From assembly GCA_964647695.1 (NCBI GenBank), contig CAZYIS010000004.1, forward strand, positions 1-64,000: a DNA stretch of 64,000 nt, written 5' to 3'. Position numbers and translations under genes: made by a program. Source of the DNA: VGKP01 sp964647695 (GTDB lineage: Archaea > Nanobdellota > Nanobdellia > Pacearchaeales > GW2011-AR1). Shown here piece after piece: positions 25,433 to 33,138 of this stretch. Numbering within the stretch: the first letter of the stretch is position 1; every line of letters begins with the position of its first letter. The notes under the pieces were generated by a model, which ran no database searches, was not told where the DNA came from, and saw nothing but the letters and a program-made list of their open reading frames with translations.

Positions 25433-25942
25433 ATGATCACTACTAAAGACAAAGAATTTATGAAAATTGCATTGAAAGAAGCTCTAGAAGGATATAATCG
25501 AGGCGACTTTCCCGTAGGTGCTGTTTTAGTAATAGATGGTAAAATTATGGGAAAATGTAGTAATTCTAATAAAACCAACAGTGAATGGACTGCCCATGCA
25601 GAATCATCTTTAATCAGATCTTTTGCTCCAGCGATTCAAAGAAATAAAAAAGAAGAAAAAGTAATAGAAATATACGCTACTCTTGAACCTTGTCTCATGT
25701 GTTTAGGAACCAGTGTTCTCAATAGAATTTCTAGAATAGTATATGCCTGTAAAGATCCCAACGGGGGAGCCACAGGACTTAATCCAAAACATTTAGGTGA
25801 TTGGTATGTTAGAAAATGACCCAATATAGAATATGATTTAGATAATAAAGAAGAATCCTATAATCTTTTAGTAAGCCATATGGAAAAAAACGAAACCTGG
25901 GAAAATGTTCTAAAACAATTTAAAGAAATGAATAAAAATTAA
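25433..25942 (+). pseudogene. Cytidine/nucleoside deaminase-like gene interrupted by an in-frame TGA
   Basis: The first 128 residues are a zinc-dependent deaminase domain: FPVGAVLVIDG, zinc and catalytic motif HAES (HAE) and EPCLMCLG (PCxxC). After GDWYVRK a TGA at 25817-25819 stops translation, yet the same frame continues with PNIEYDLDNKEESYNLLVSH and onward to TAA at 25940, adding 40 residues that look like the family's C-terminal helices. A Trp codon TGG changed to TGA would explain it. The shortened protein keeps the active site and may still work; readthrough or a sequencing error are alternatives. Confidence 0.75.
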
Positions 25943-25991
25943 TTACATTACATTTTTAAATCAAATTAAGTCAATAATTGTATACGACATG

Positions 25992-26062
25992 GCGATTGTG
26001 GTGTAATGGTAGCACGGAAGCTTGTGGCGCTTCTAGAGTGGGTTCGATTCCCACCTTTCGCT
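25992..26062 (+). tRNA. tRNA-His (GTG) with two mismatched acceptor pairs
   Basis: The anticodon arm GAAGC-TTGTGGC-GCTTC gives anticodon GTG (His). D-arm GTG/CAC and T-arm GTGGG-TTCGATT-CCCAC are regular. The acceptor GCGATTG faces CTTTCGC, leaving two adjacent U-U mismatches at 5:68 and 6:67, and position 73 is T where tRNA-His normally has C opposite G-1 (25991 is G). A run of T follows directly, fitting transcription termination. Confidence 0.82.
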
Positions 26063-26074
26063 CTTTTTTTACCA

Positions 26075-26086
26075 CTATATAGTTAC
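26075..26086 (+). promoter_or_regulatory. Shared 12-base motif CTATATAGTTAC
   Basis: This 12-mer recurs exactly at 53176-53187, where a second near copy (CTATATAGTAAC) lies 14 bases on. In both places it sits just upstream of the TATA box of a gene for a small membrane-anchored protein of unknown function, so it may be a common regulator site. Confidence 0.35.
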
Positions 26087-26129
26087 ACTCAATAGAAAGA
26101 TTTAAATACTTATTTACATATTAAATATT

Positions 26130-26600
26130 ATGTCTAATGAAATAAGAGATATGGAACAAAAAGATAAATCTAACTCTAATAGTCTAGGGTGTACATTAAT
26201 GTTAATTGCCGGATTAGGTATTATTGGCGGCGGACTCGGAGTAATGAATGTAGCAACCCAAAATAATGCTAATTTAACAAATAAAGTTGCAAGAAATTTA
26301 TCAAGTGTAGTATTGGGAGAAAATAAAACATTATCAAGAGAGAAAACTTCTAAATTTCTTCAAACATTAGGTTATCAAGAAAAATTAGCTGAAAACCAAT
26401 CGGTTTATTTTAGACCAAAAGTAAATGGTTTTTGGGAAAATGAAGTTCAGATTGTTATTGCTCCTAATATGAATCAAGACGGAGCAAGAGTTAGAGAAGG
26501 AAATTTATTATTTGATGCCTATACTAGAAACCCTGCTGGAAAAGTAATTGCATCTTTTACCCGAGATGAGCTTGTAAAAAAAGGTTATTCTACTGATTAA
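26130..26600 (+). CDS. Small membrane-anchored protein, unknown
   Basis: The 156-residue protein has a polar N-terminus, one membrane helix (about 24-43, GCTLMLIAGLGIIGGGLGVM) and a soluble domain of about 110 residues beginning AQTQ-like and including NQSVYFRPKVNGFWENEVQIV. TTTAAATAC lies about 25 bases before the ATG. No family recognised. It stands between tRNA-His and another unknown gene and shares an upstream 12-base motif with the gene at 53232. Confidence 0.7.
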   Translation: MSNEIRDMEQKDKSNSNSLGCTLMLIAGLGIIGGGLGVMNVATQNNANLTNKVARNLSSVVLGENKTLSREKTSKFLQTLGYQEKLAENQSVYFRPKVNGFWENEVQIVIAPNMNQDGARVREGNLLFDAYTRNPAGKVIASFTRDELVKKGYSTD

Positions 26601-26738
26601 TCAACCAATTAATATAATATCAAGTTATACTCTAATAACTATTAGTTTGTTTATAACTATTAGGAACCAAAGGAATCTGCTCCTTCCGCTCTTTTTTATC
26701 ACACATAAATATAAAAATAAATAACTCTAGGTTAAAAT

Positions 26739-26960
26739 ATGAGTGAATACATATTTTTAGATAAAAATAGAAATCCATTAGTCTCGGATGGACACTATAT
26801 GGATTCCACATCCAATGAAATGAATCCGAGCAAAAGATGCTGTAGAGTAGAAATTAAAGAATCGAGATTAGACCTAATTTATCCTCATAAACTAATCTCA
26901 GCCACAGGACATCACGCCGAAGAAGAAGCATCTAAACTAATTGGGCTTATAGAAGCTTAA
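26739..26960 (+). CDS. Small unknown protein
   Basis: A 73-residue protein whose ATG lies about 25 bases after TATAAAAA, which fits leaderless expression. It carries adjacent Cys residues (KRCCRVEI) and a C-terminal acidic helix (HHAEEEASKLIGLIEA). No membrane segment or known motif. Its end overlaps the convergent ABC permease gene by 4 bases. Confidence 0.6.
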   Translation: MSEYIFLDKNRNPLVSDGHYMDSTSNEMNPSKRCCRVEIKESRLDLIYPHKLISATGHHAEEEASKLIGLIEA

Positions 26961-27703
26961 ATTTCAATCTTAGAAAACATATAAGTTCCAATCAAATTAA
27001 TAACCAAAGCGACTATTAATACTACTCCAAAATCTAACCAAATATTAAAATGACTAATTCCCGTGAATGCATATCTTAATCCATCTACTCCATAGCTCAA
27101 AGGATTAATCTTAGCTATTGTTTCTATGACTCCTGGAAGTCCATCCAATGGAAATAGGGATCCTGATAAAAAGAAGATGGGCATAATTAGAAAATTAATA
27201 ATTAATGGAAATGCCTGCATATCATTTAATCTTGAAGCTATAGCAGTCCCCATAGAGGTGAACAATGTAGCAATTAAAAACATAAATACTATGGCCAATG
27301 GCAACATGGTCCAATTATCGGGTCTGAATCCTATCAATAAACAAATTAGAAATACTACTATTCCTTGTAGCGTTGCAACCGTTGCTCCTCCCAGCGTTCT
27401 TCCGATCATTATTTTAAATCTAGGAACGGGTGCAACCAGAGTTTCCTTCAAAAATCCAAATTGTCTATCCCAAATAACTTCTATTCCCGTAAATACTGCA
27501 GTAAATAATATGGACATGGCTATAACTCCTGGAGCTAAAAAGTCAATATAATTCCCACCACCAGCCTTTTGAAATATAGGGCCAAATCCAAATCCAAGAG
27601 CAACTAAAAATAAAATTGGTTGCGCAAGAGAACCAAACATTCTAGGTTTAGATCTCCAGTATCTTTTCAATTGTCTAATCCACATAATATATACAGTTCT
27701 CAT
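26957..27703 (-). CDS. ABC-2 type transporter permease
   Basis: The 248-residue protein has six membrane helices and the ABC-2 pattern: RQLKRYWRSKPRM at the N-terminus, FLAPGVIAMSILFTAVFTGI, LKETLVAPVPRFKIMIGRTLGG, and SGSLFPLDGLP with NPLSYGVDGLRY near the end. It pairs with the ATPase encoded just upstream (4-base overlap), forming an exporter of the DrrA/DrrB or Nod type. Substrate unknown: drugs, lipids or sugars are all possible. Confidence 0.93.
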   Translation of the reverse strand: MRTVYIMWIRQLKRYWRSKPRMFGSLAQPILFLVALGFGFGPIFQKAGGGNYIDFLAPGVIAMSILFTAVFTGIEVIWDRQFGFLKETLVAPVPRFKIMIGRTLGGATVATLQGIVVFLICLLIGFRPDNWTMLPLAIVFMFLIATLFTSMGTAIASRLNDMQAFPLIINFLIMPIFFLSGSLFPLDGLPGVIETIAKINPLSYGVDGLRYAFTGISHFNIWLDFGVVLIVALVINLIGTYMFSKIEI

Positions 27704-28497
27704 CTTCTACCCCACAGTCTAGCATGTTGTCTAGAAGTATCTGAAGAAGAAGATTCTTCCCTAATTATATGTCCTGTTAATTTCAAAAATGCATCTTCTA
27801 AATTTTTAGTCTTGGTAAATTTCTTTAATTCTTTTCCAGAACCAACTTTTATTATTTTTCCATGATCGATAATTGCAATTCTATCACTTATCTTATCAGC
27901 TTCTTCCATATAGTGGGTTGTCAAAAAGACAGTCATTCCTTCTTTCCTATTTAATTCTTTAACATAGTCCCAAAGATGATTTCTTGTCTGCGGATCTAGG
28001 CCCAACGTAGGCTCATCCAGAAATAATATTTTAGGATGATGTAATAATGCTCTTGCAATTTCCAATCTTCTTTTCATTCCTCCGGAAAAAGTCTTAACCA
28101 GGAAATCCTTTCGATCATACAACTCAACAAATTTCAACAATTTTTCAACTCTGCCTTTAATTTCTTTTTGAGGCACATGATAAAACACTGCATGGAATTC
28201 CATATTTTCATAGGCAGTCAATTCATCATCCAAACTAGGATCCTGAAATACTATTCCGAATGATTTTCTCACTTCACTCTGCTCTTTTAAAGTATCAAAT
28301 CCATTTACCTTTAATGTTCCAGAACTTTGATGAAGAAGAGTAGTAAGCATCTTTATTGTTGTAGTCTTTCCAGCTCCATTGGGTCCAAGAAATGCAAATA
28401 TTTCACCTTTTTTCACATTGAAACTTACCTTATCTACTGCAGTTATTTTACCAAATTTCTTAACCAGTTTATTCACCTCTATTATATTCTCTTCCAT
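27700..28497 (-). CDS. ABC transporter ATP-binding protein, DrrA type
   Basis: The 265-residue ATPase has Walker A GPNGAGKTT (about 39-47), Q-loop FQDPSLDDELTA, signature FSGGMKRRLEIARAL, Walker B ILFLDEPTLGLD and the H-loop TTHYMEEAD. The SLDDELTAYENM stretch is typical of the daunorubicin-resistance/Nod subgroup. It ends in a short polar tail RQHARLWGRR that runs into the permease start. Together they form a two-gene exporter. Confidence 0.95.
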   Translation of the reverse strand: MEENIIEVNKLVKKFGKITAVDKVSFNVKKGEIFAFLGPNGAGKTTTIKMLTTLLHQSSGTLKVNGFDTLKEQSEVRKSFGIVFQDPSLDDELTAYENMEFHAVFYHVPQKEIKGRVEKLLKFVELYDRKDFLVKTFSGGMKRRLEIARALLHHPKILFLDEPTLGLDPQTRNHLWDYVKELNRKEGMTVFLTTHYMEEADKISDRIAIIDHGKIIKVGSGKELKKFTKTKNLEDAFLKLTGHIIREESSSSDTSRQHARLWGRR

Positions 28498-28541
28498 GAA
28501 TAAAAAAGCGAAAACTACTTTTTAAACCTTCAGAAAGATAA

Positions 28542-29219
28542 CTAATCATAGACAATAACTTTAGTATTTATGCTAGGATTACCCATAAAATTAAACACAT
28601 ATGGATCAGCGTAAGCAGGTCCAGTTCCAGTTTGCCCAGGACAATAGGAGTGTGCATAATTTAACATCCAAACCCAACTCCAAGGATCAAATAAAGTATA
28701 TTGACCGCTGGTCCCAGTTATCCAAGAATAATCTCCCCCACCTTCTTGTCTAGTCCACCCATATATTCCTGAATTTTTATTACCCGACATAGAAGATTGC
28801 TCCATATAGATATGTTCATCTATAGTTCTAACCTGATCATAGCCATCATTTTTATTCTGCATTTCCAATCTTATATCACAACCATCTTCATCCGCGCAAT
28901 AATCTTGTAAATTAATATTCTGACAAGAGTAGGTAACTGAATCTGGACTAGAAAGAGAAAAAGTTATATTCTTTCGAACATAATTTATAGTGGTAATCAA
29001 ATTAGAACAACCCCATCCGCTAGAATTATGTACTAATGATTGAGTAGCATTGCAATTAGGAAATCCATATACTTCATCAATGGAATGGCCCATGACTGTA
29101 GGATTTCCCCCCACAGGCGGATTATTATATGCAAAAACAAAAATAAAACTTCCAATTAATAATATCGCTCCAATAATAATAAACAGATAACTTTTGGTAA
29201 TATTCACCCTAATTTCCAT
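28542..29219 (-). CDS. Membrane-anchored exported protein, unknown
   Basis: The 225-residue product has an N-terminal membrane helix (YLFIIIGAILLIGSFIFVFA) followed by an outside domain with PTVMGHSIDEVYGFPNCN, several Cys residues (CNATQ, WGCSN, YSCQNINLQDYCADEDGCD) likely forming disulfides, and Trp/Tyr/Gly-rich stretches (WTRQEGGGDYSW). Similar GHSIDE-type openings appear in surface proteins of small archaea and bacteria in my recollection, but I assign no family. TTAAAAAC lies about 25 bases before the ATG. Confidence 0.75.
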   Translation of the reverse strand: MEIRVNITKSYLFIIIGAILLIGSFIFVFAYNNPPVGGNPTVMGHSIDEVYGFPNCNATQSLVHNSSGWGCSNLITTINYVRKNITFSLSSPDSVTYSCQNINLQDYCADEDGCDIRLEMQNKNDGYDQVRTIDEHIYMEQSSMSGNKNSGIYGWTRQEGGGDYSWITGTSGQYTLFDPWSWVWMLNYAHSYCPGQTGTGPAYADPYVFNFMGNPSINTKVIVYD

Positions 29220-29332
29220 AACGTGATTAAAGTTATTATGTTTTTAACCCTTTCGTAAATAATATAACTCCATCCTAAAGAATAAGCCTCTACCGAAATG
29301 CATGAAATCCCATCATTTATCTATATAAAAAA

Positions 29333-29572
29333 TTATCTTTGATGAATGTTAATCTGATATGTAACTCCATCAGAATGTGTATAAAAACTAGTTATTCCTT
29401 TTTGTCCTTCAACAATAAAATCTCCAGATTTTGGATTCAAACTTCTATGAGTTGTACCTCTAGGATGGCTTTCGCTTTCCATTTCCTTGCCTATCAATTT
29501 ATAATTTTCAACAATTACTCCAAGTAGAGAATTTAATCTTTTTCTTTGTTCAACAATTCGTTCGTTTGTCAT
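29333..29572 (-). CDS. Small unknown soluble protein
   Basis: A 79-residue protein with an N-terminal helix (ERIVEQRKRLNSLLGVIVENYKL) and a likely beta-rich end (DFIVEGQKGITSFYTHSDG, TYQINIHQ). TTTAAATA lies about 25 bases before the ATG, matching the leaderless pattern. Function unknown. Confidence 0.6.
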   Translation of the reverse strand: MTNERIVEQRKRLNSLLGVIVENYKLIGKEMESESHPRGTTHRSLNPKSGDFIVEGQKGITSFYTHSDGVTYQINIHQR

Positions 29573-29637
29573 AAAATATTAGAAAATATGTGCTATTTAA
29601 ATCTTTCTATTTTGTTGTTACTTTATAGTAATACTTA

Positions 29638-29710
29638 AGCCTCTACCGGGATTTGAACCCGAGACCTCAACATTACCAATGTTGCGCTCTAACCGCTGAG
29701 CTATAGAGGC
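29638..29710 (-). tRNA. tRNA-Thr (GGT)
   Basis: Read on the minus strand: acceptor GCCTCTA/TAGAGGC, D-arm with AGCGGTTAGAGC, anticodon arm CAACA-TTGGTAA-TGTTG (anticodon GGT, Thr) and T-arm CGGG-TTCAAAT-CCCG. Discriminator T fits threonine. No intron. Confidence 0.96.
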
Positions 29711-29752
29711 TTGATTATGCAAGAAAAAAAGGCTATAAAAATATTAGTATTG

Positions 29753-30016
29753 CTACTTTGAAAGGTTAATTCCACTTAAATTAGTACCATTTGCAGTCAA
29801 ATTATTAACCTGATCTATTGAATCGGGCAACCAGTTGAAACCGACGACATAGGCCGTAGATCTAAACGTATTTGCTGTTAAACTTAAAAGCCAAGAATAA
29901 TACTGATTTGCAAACTCTCTTGCTTCAATTCCATCCTTAAGATGCAAATTCGAATTACTTATTATTAAAAAAGCACTTAGAAATAAAAAAATAAGGATGA
30001 AAATTCTTATTCTCAT
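29753..30016 (-). CDS. Small membrane-anchored protein, paralog of the gene upstream
   Basis: The 87-residue product has an N-terminal membrane helix (IFILIFLFLSAFLIISNS) and an outside segment YYSWLLSLTANTFRSTAYVVGFNW, which resembles LYFSWLGSLFNNGAKVVGYAINQNW of the gene at 30022. It starts 5 bases after that gene's stop, so both are co-transcribed duplicates that have drifted. Function unknown. Confidence 0.65.
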   Translation of the reverse strand: MRIRIFILIFLFLSAFLIISNSNLHLKDGIEAREFANQYYSWLLSLTANTFRSTAYVVGFNWLPDSIDQVNNLTANGTNLSGINLSK

Positions 30017-30021
30017 TTGTC

Positions 30022-30330
30022 TCAGTTACCTAAAGAACTATTGGTAATATTAACACCCCAATTTTGATTAATGGCATAACCCACAACTTTAGCACCATTG
30101 TTAAACAAACTTCCCAACCAGGAGAAATACAAGGAAGTAACTTGAGATATTCCATCAAAACTAGTTAAATCCACCTTTGAAGAACTATAAACCTGCATGA
30201 ATGATAAAGCTAAAAATATTAATATTCCAGCTATAAAAACAAGGCCTATTTTATGTCTTATTTCTTTGAATTTGAATAACAACATTAAAACTACAATAAC
30301 TGCAATAATTATAACAAAAGTCCAAATCAT
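30022..30330 (-). CDS. Small membrane-anchored protein with two hydrophobic segments
   Basis: I start this 102-residue protein at the ATG preceded by GAGGTAAAA, not at the far upstream ATG, because the ribosome site is good. It has hydrophobic helices at the start (WTFVIIIAVIVVLMLLF) and after KEIRHKI (GLVFIAGILIFLALSFM), then an outside segment with YFSWLGSLFNNGAKVVGYA shared with the downstream paralog. It lies upstream in the same operon. Function unknown. Confidence 0.65.
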   Translation of the reverse strand: MIWTFVIIIAVIVVLMLLFKFKEIRHKIGLVFIAGILIFLALSFMQVYSSSKVDLTSFDGISQVTSLYFSWLGSLFNNGAKVVGYAINQNWGVNITNSSLGN

Positions 30331-30442
30331 TTTTACCTCTTTACTCCTTCCTAACAAGAAAGAAAACAAATATAAAAACCTTGCTATACGCCCATATAGC
30401 ATATAGATAGAATTTTAAACTTAATTTAGAACCTAATGCTAT

Positions 30443-30515
30443 AGCCCTTTAGTGTAGCGGTCAAGCATTCGGGACTCTGGCTCCCGAGACCCAGGTTCGA
30501 ATCCTGGAGGGGCTA
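30443..30515 (+). tRNA. tRNA-Gln (CTG)
   Basis: Acceptor AGCCCTT pairs with AGGGGCT (one G-U), anticodon arm CGGGA-CTCTGGC-TCCCG gives CTG (Gln), T-arm is CCAGG-TTCGAAT-CCTGG, discriminator A. No intron. A run of T follows. Confidence 0.96.
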
Positions 30516-30579
30516 TTTTTATTTTAAAATGAAAATAAAGTATTAACTAAACATTTACAATTAAACTAAGAAAAAAATA

Positions 30580-30729
30580 TTAAATCTTTACGCCAGAATC
30601 CTTAGGATTCTTAGCATGCTGATCCATATCCCCTTTGTTCAAACAATCCCAACATGGTCTTATGGTTCCATCGGATTGTTGTATTCTTTTTGTACCCTTA
30701 CATTTAGGGCATTTGTCTCCAAATTCCAT
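30580..30729 (-). CDS. Small zinc-finger protein
   Basis: Starting at the internal Met, the product is 49 residues with two Cys pairs, CPKCKG and CWDC, about 18 residues apart. This is half of a DnaJ-type zinc finger pattern (CxxCxG). The longer reading would add a hydrophobic run that does not fit. It may be an RNA-binding or chaperone accessory protein; nothing more can be said. Confidence 0.65.
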   Translation of the reverse strand: MEFGDKCPKCKGTKRIQQSDGTIRPCWDCLNKGDMDQHAKNPKDSGVKI

Positions 30730-30846
30730 AAAAATTAGTGCAAAAACTAGTATTAAAGCTTTATTATAGAACAGCACATAGATGATATCAAAAAATAGCC
30801 AGTAGAAAAGATATAACTATTTAATATTCAAACACCTTAATATATT

Positions 30847-31245
30847 ATGACATTGGCTCATGAACTAAAGCAAGAGCACGAAGATATAGAACGAGAGCTA
30901 CTAGAGTTGCAAACAGTCATAAATTCTTCTTTTATCAACTATCCCAATCTCATCCACGTTACAAAGAAATTAAAAAGCATTTGGGAAGCCCATGAAGAAA
31001 AAGAAGAACCTTTTTTTTCTGAACTAGTTAAAAAAGGATTTACCATACCCATAAAGAGAATAACTTTCGAGCATGGAAAACTAAATCAAGATATGAATAA
31101 AATAATTTCTGCACTTTCATCCAAAAATGAAGATGAAATTCACACTGTTTTATTCAAATATGGAAATGATCTAATTAGAAATCTTAGACAACACATGGCC
31201 GATGAAGATTGGATTCTCTACGCACTTCCTAAAAAATTCTTCTAA
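30847..31245 (+). CDS. Hemerythrin-like HHE domain protein
   Basis: The 132-residue all-helical protein has the metal ligands of hemerythrin-like domains: HELKQEHEDIERE (His10-region), WEAHEEKEEPFFSEL, FEHGKLNQD and LRQHMADEDWILY, giving His and Glu/Asp residues in the classic order H...HxxxE...H...HxxxD. It probably binds a di-iron centre for oxygen or nitric oxide sensing or stress defence, in line with the superoxide dismutase at 38095. It is monocistronic. Confidence 0.88.
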   Translation: MTLAHELKQEHEDIERELLELQTVINSSFINYPNLIHVTKKLKSIWEAHEEKEEPFFSELVKKGFTIPIKRITFEHGKLNQDMNKIISALSSKNEDEIHTVLFKYGNDLIRNLRQHMADEDWILYALPKKFF

Positions 31246-31282
31246 GGTAAATTTATAAATGAATACCCATCTCTATCTAAAA

Positions 31283-31455
31283 GCTCCCGTAGTCTAGTGG
31301 TCAAGGACATGGCCCTCTCGTAATAACCGAGAATTGAATCGTTGAGATTACAAACTCAGTCTGCTCTCAGACAGGTATTTAGCTCTGAAGTGCCTCATAA
31401 TTTCTTGAGGCATTGGAGAACGGCCAGAACCCGGGTTCAAATCCCGGCGGGAGCA
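31283..31455 (+). tRNA. tRNA-Glu (CTC) with a 100-base anticodon-loop intron
   Basis: Exons are 31283-31319/31320 and 31420/31421-31455. Acceptor GCTCCCG pairs with CGGGAGC; anticodon stem TGGCC/GGCCA holds CTCTC (anticodon CTC), and the T-arm CCGGG-TTCAAAT-CCCGG matches tRNA-Glu(TTC) at position 1. The intron is 100 bases long. TCTC before it can pair with GAGA after it, giving the short helix of a bulge-helix-bulge splice site recognised by the archaeal splicing endonuclease. Inside are stem-loops GTCTG-CTCT-CAGAC and TGCCTCA/TGAGGCA. Confidence 0.9.
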
Positions 31456-31467
31456 TTTTATTTTTAA

Positions 31468-31779
31468 TTATAAAATAAATTTAGAAACTTCTTTTTTTGA
31501 AACAGAAACAATTTCTTCTTCGTCAGCCATATCCGATAAACCTAGATTCAACAATTTACCATTATCTACTTTAAAATTAGCATTAATAAAATTATAATGC
31601 ATAGAAGTAATGCAAATTATTTTATCGGCCCAGGAAATAAGCTTACCTAATTCTTCTCCGGAAACAGAATATATCCCCACATTTCTACATTCCAGATTTT
31701 TATTCGATTGAAATGAACTACTGGCCAATTTAGCTCGATAACCTCCGCTGCAGACAAATAAGATATTCATTTTTTTCAT
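31468..31779 (-). CDS. Degenerate low-molecular-weight phosphatase-like protein
   Basis: The 103-residue protein follows the LMW phosphatase/arsenate-reductase fold as in the COG4551 group: ILFVCSGGYRAKLASSSF at the start, NVGIYSVSGEELGKL, and SWADKIICITSMHYNFI. The catalytic loop reads CSGGYR, one residue shorter than the usual CX5R, and the RSPTAE helix start is changed to RAKLAS. It may be inactive or bind a phosphate-like ligand. It lies alone just after tRNA-Glu. Confidence 0.7.
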   Translation of the reverse strand: MKKMNILFVCSGGYRAKLASSSFQSNKNLECRNVGIYSVSGEELGKLISWADKIICITSMHYNFINANFKVDNGKLLNLGLSDMADEEEIVSVSKKEVSKFIL

Positions 31780-31911
31780 AAAAACATCAATAAAACAGCC
31801 TATAAAAATCTAATTTTTATAAAATTTATTAAAAAAAAGAAAAAATTCAAAACAAAACATATTTAAACAAAACTTAAATACTTCAACTACTTAAAAAAGT
31901 CAGAGGCGTAT

Positions 31912-33105
31912 ATGGATGAACTAATAGATAACGAAATAGAAGAGAAAGAAGTAAAAATTGAACAACCAGATGTAAATGTAACTAAGAAAGAAGTAAAAAT
32001 TGAACAAAACGAGATTAAAACTGAATTTAAAAAAGAAGTCCAGGAAAAAATAATTCCCGTTCTAAACAATAATAATGGAAAAGTTACAGAAGAAGAATTA
32101 TTCAATGTTCTAAAAATGATTGCTCCCGGAACCAATCTAAGATCAGCCATTGAAGGTGCATTGAAGGGCGGAAAAGGAGCACTTATAGTAATAGACAATG
32201 AACACCTACTTCCATTAATAGATGGAGGATTCAGAGTAAACTGTAGATTTACACCCCAAAGACTAGCCGAACTGACAAAAATGGATGGAGCCATTGTCCT
32301 TTCCAGCGATTGTAAAAGAATAGACTATGCCAATGTTCTATTAACTCCCGATAGCAAAATTAAAACCTCCGAAACCGGAACAAGACATAAAGCAGGGGAA
32401 AGAACAGCAAAACAAATAGGCGGAGTAGTAATCACCATTTCCGAAAGAAAACATGATATAACCCTATTCTATAAAGGTCTTAAATATCCGATCAAGAGCA
32501 CCGAAGAAATAAGAAGAAAAGTAAATGAAAACATCCAATTGGTTGAAAAACAAAGAGAACTTTTTGATTCCTACATAGAAAAATTGAATAAACTAGAACT
32601 AAGAAACTATCACAACATAGATCAATCAATTCTAGTTATTCAAAAAGGAAGATTAATACAAAAAATCTCCGAAGATCTGAAGAAACACCTAGTAGAACTA
32701 GGAAATGAAGGTACATTACTAAAAACAAGACTTAAAGAAATAATCATGGGCGTAGATAAAGAAACCTCTCTAGTTATAAAAGATTATACCAATCTAGATG
32801 TTAAGAAAACCAAAACTCTTCTGGAAGCCTTATCCTACGATGAAATACTGGATGAACATAATATTCTTTCTGCACTAGCCTATGAAGATCTTGCAGTCAA
32901 AAGAAAAATCCCTGGTTGGAGAATACTCTCCAAGACCCTGTTACCCGAATCAGACATAGCTAAAATGGTCAAGCATAAAGGTTCTCTAGGAGAAATACTT
33001 CACGGCTCTGCAAGGTCATTCTATGAAGCCATTGGTGAAGAAAAAGCCAACCTATTGAAAGAAGAAATAGAGAAGATAAAACTTAATCCTTGGCAATTGA
33101 GTTAA
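31912..33105 (+). CDS. disA: DisA-type diadenylate cyclase
   Basis: The 397-residue protein has an acidic, disordered N-terminal stretch (1-55), the DAC domain (about 60-200) with APGTNLRSAIEGAL, VIDNEHLLPLIDGGFRVNC, KMDGAIVLSSD (DGA) and SETGTRHKAGERTAKQ (RHR motif here RHK), then a helical linker and a C-terminal helix-hairpin-helix domain (IPGWRILSKTLLPESDIAKM). It should make c-di-AMP from two ATP and scan DNA like bacterial DisA. A TTAAATAC box and an AGAGGCG ribosome site precede it. Full-length DisA is mainly known from bacteria; most archaeal cyclases are the smaller DacZ. Confidence 0.9.
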   Translation: MDELIDNEIEEKEVKIEQPDVNVTKKEVKIEQNEIKTEFKKEVQEKIIPVLNNNNGKVTEEELFNVLKMIAPGTNLRSAIEGALKGGKGALIVIDNEHLLPLIDGGFRVNCRFTPQRLAELTKMDGAIVLSSDCKRIDYANVLLTPDSKIKTSETGTRHKAGERTAKQIGGVVITISERKHDITLFYKGLKYPIKSTEEIRRKVNENIQLVEKQRELFDSYIEKLNKLELRNYHNIDQSILVIQKGRLIQKISEDLKKHLVELGNEGTLLKTRLKEIIMGVDKETSLVIKDYTNLDVKKTKTLLEALSYDEILDEHNILSALAYEDLAVKRKIPGWRILSKTLLPESDIAKMVKHKGSLGEILHGSARSFYEAIGEEKANLLKEEIEKIKLNPWQLS

Positions 33106-33138
33106 TTTGCACTAGTTAAAATTCTAGCAATTGATATC

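Noticed and set aside
25817..25819. General recoding of TGA as tryptophan or selenocysteine
   Set aside because: TGA ends several well-defined genes here and no SECIS-like element is evident near it.
26682..26697. Second copy of the tRNA-His 3' end (CCTTCCGCTCTTTTTT) as an integration scar
   Set aside because: The match is mostly a T-run and eight other bases; no integrase or further tRNA structure supports it.
31320..31420. Box C/D guide RNA inside the tRNA-Glu intron
   Set aside because: A CTGA is present but no RTGATGA box C, and the hairpins do not form a C/D kink-turn.
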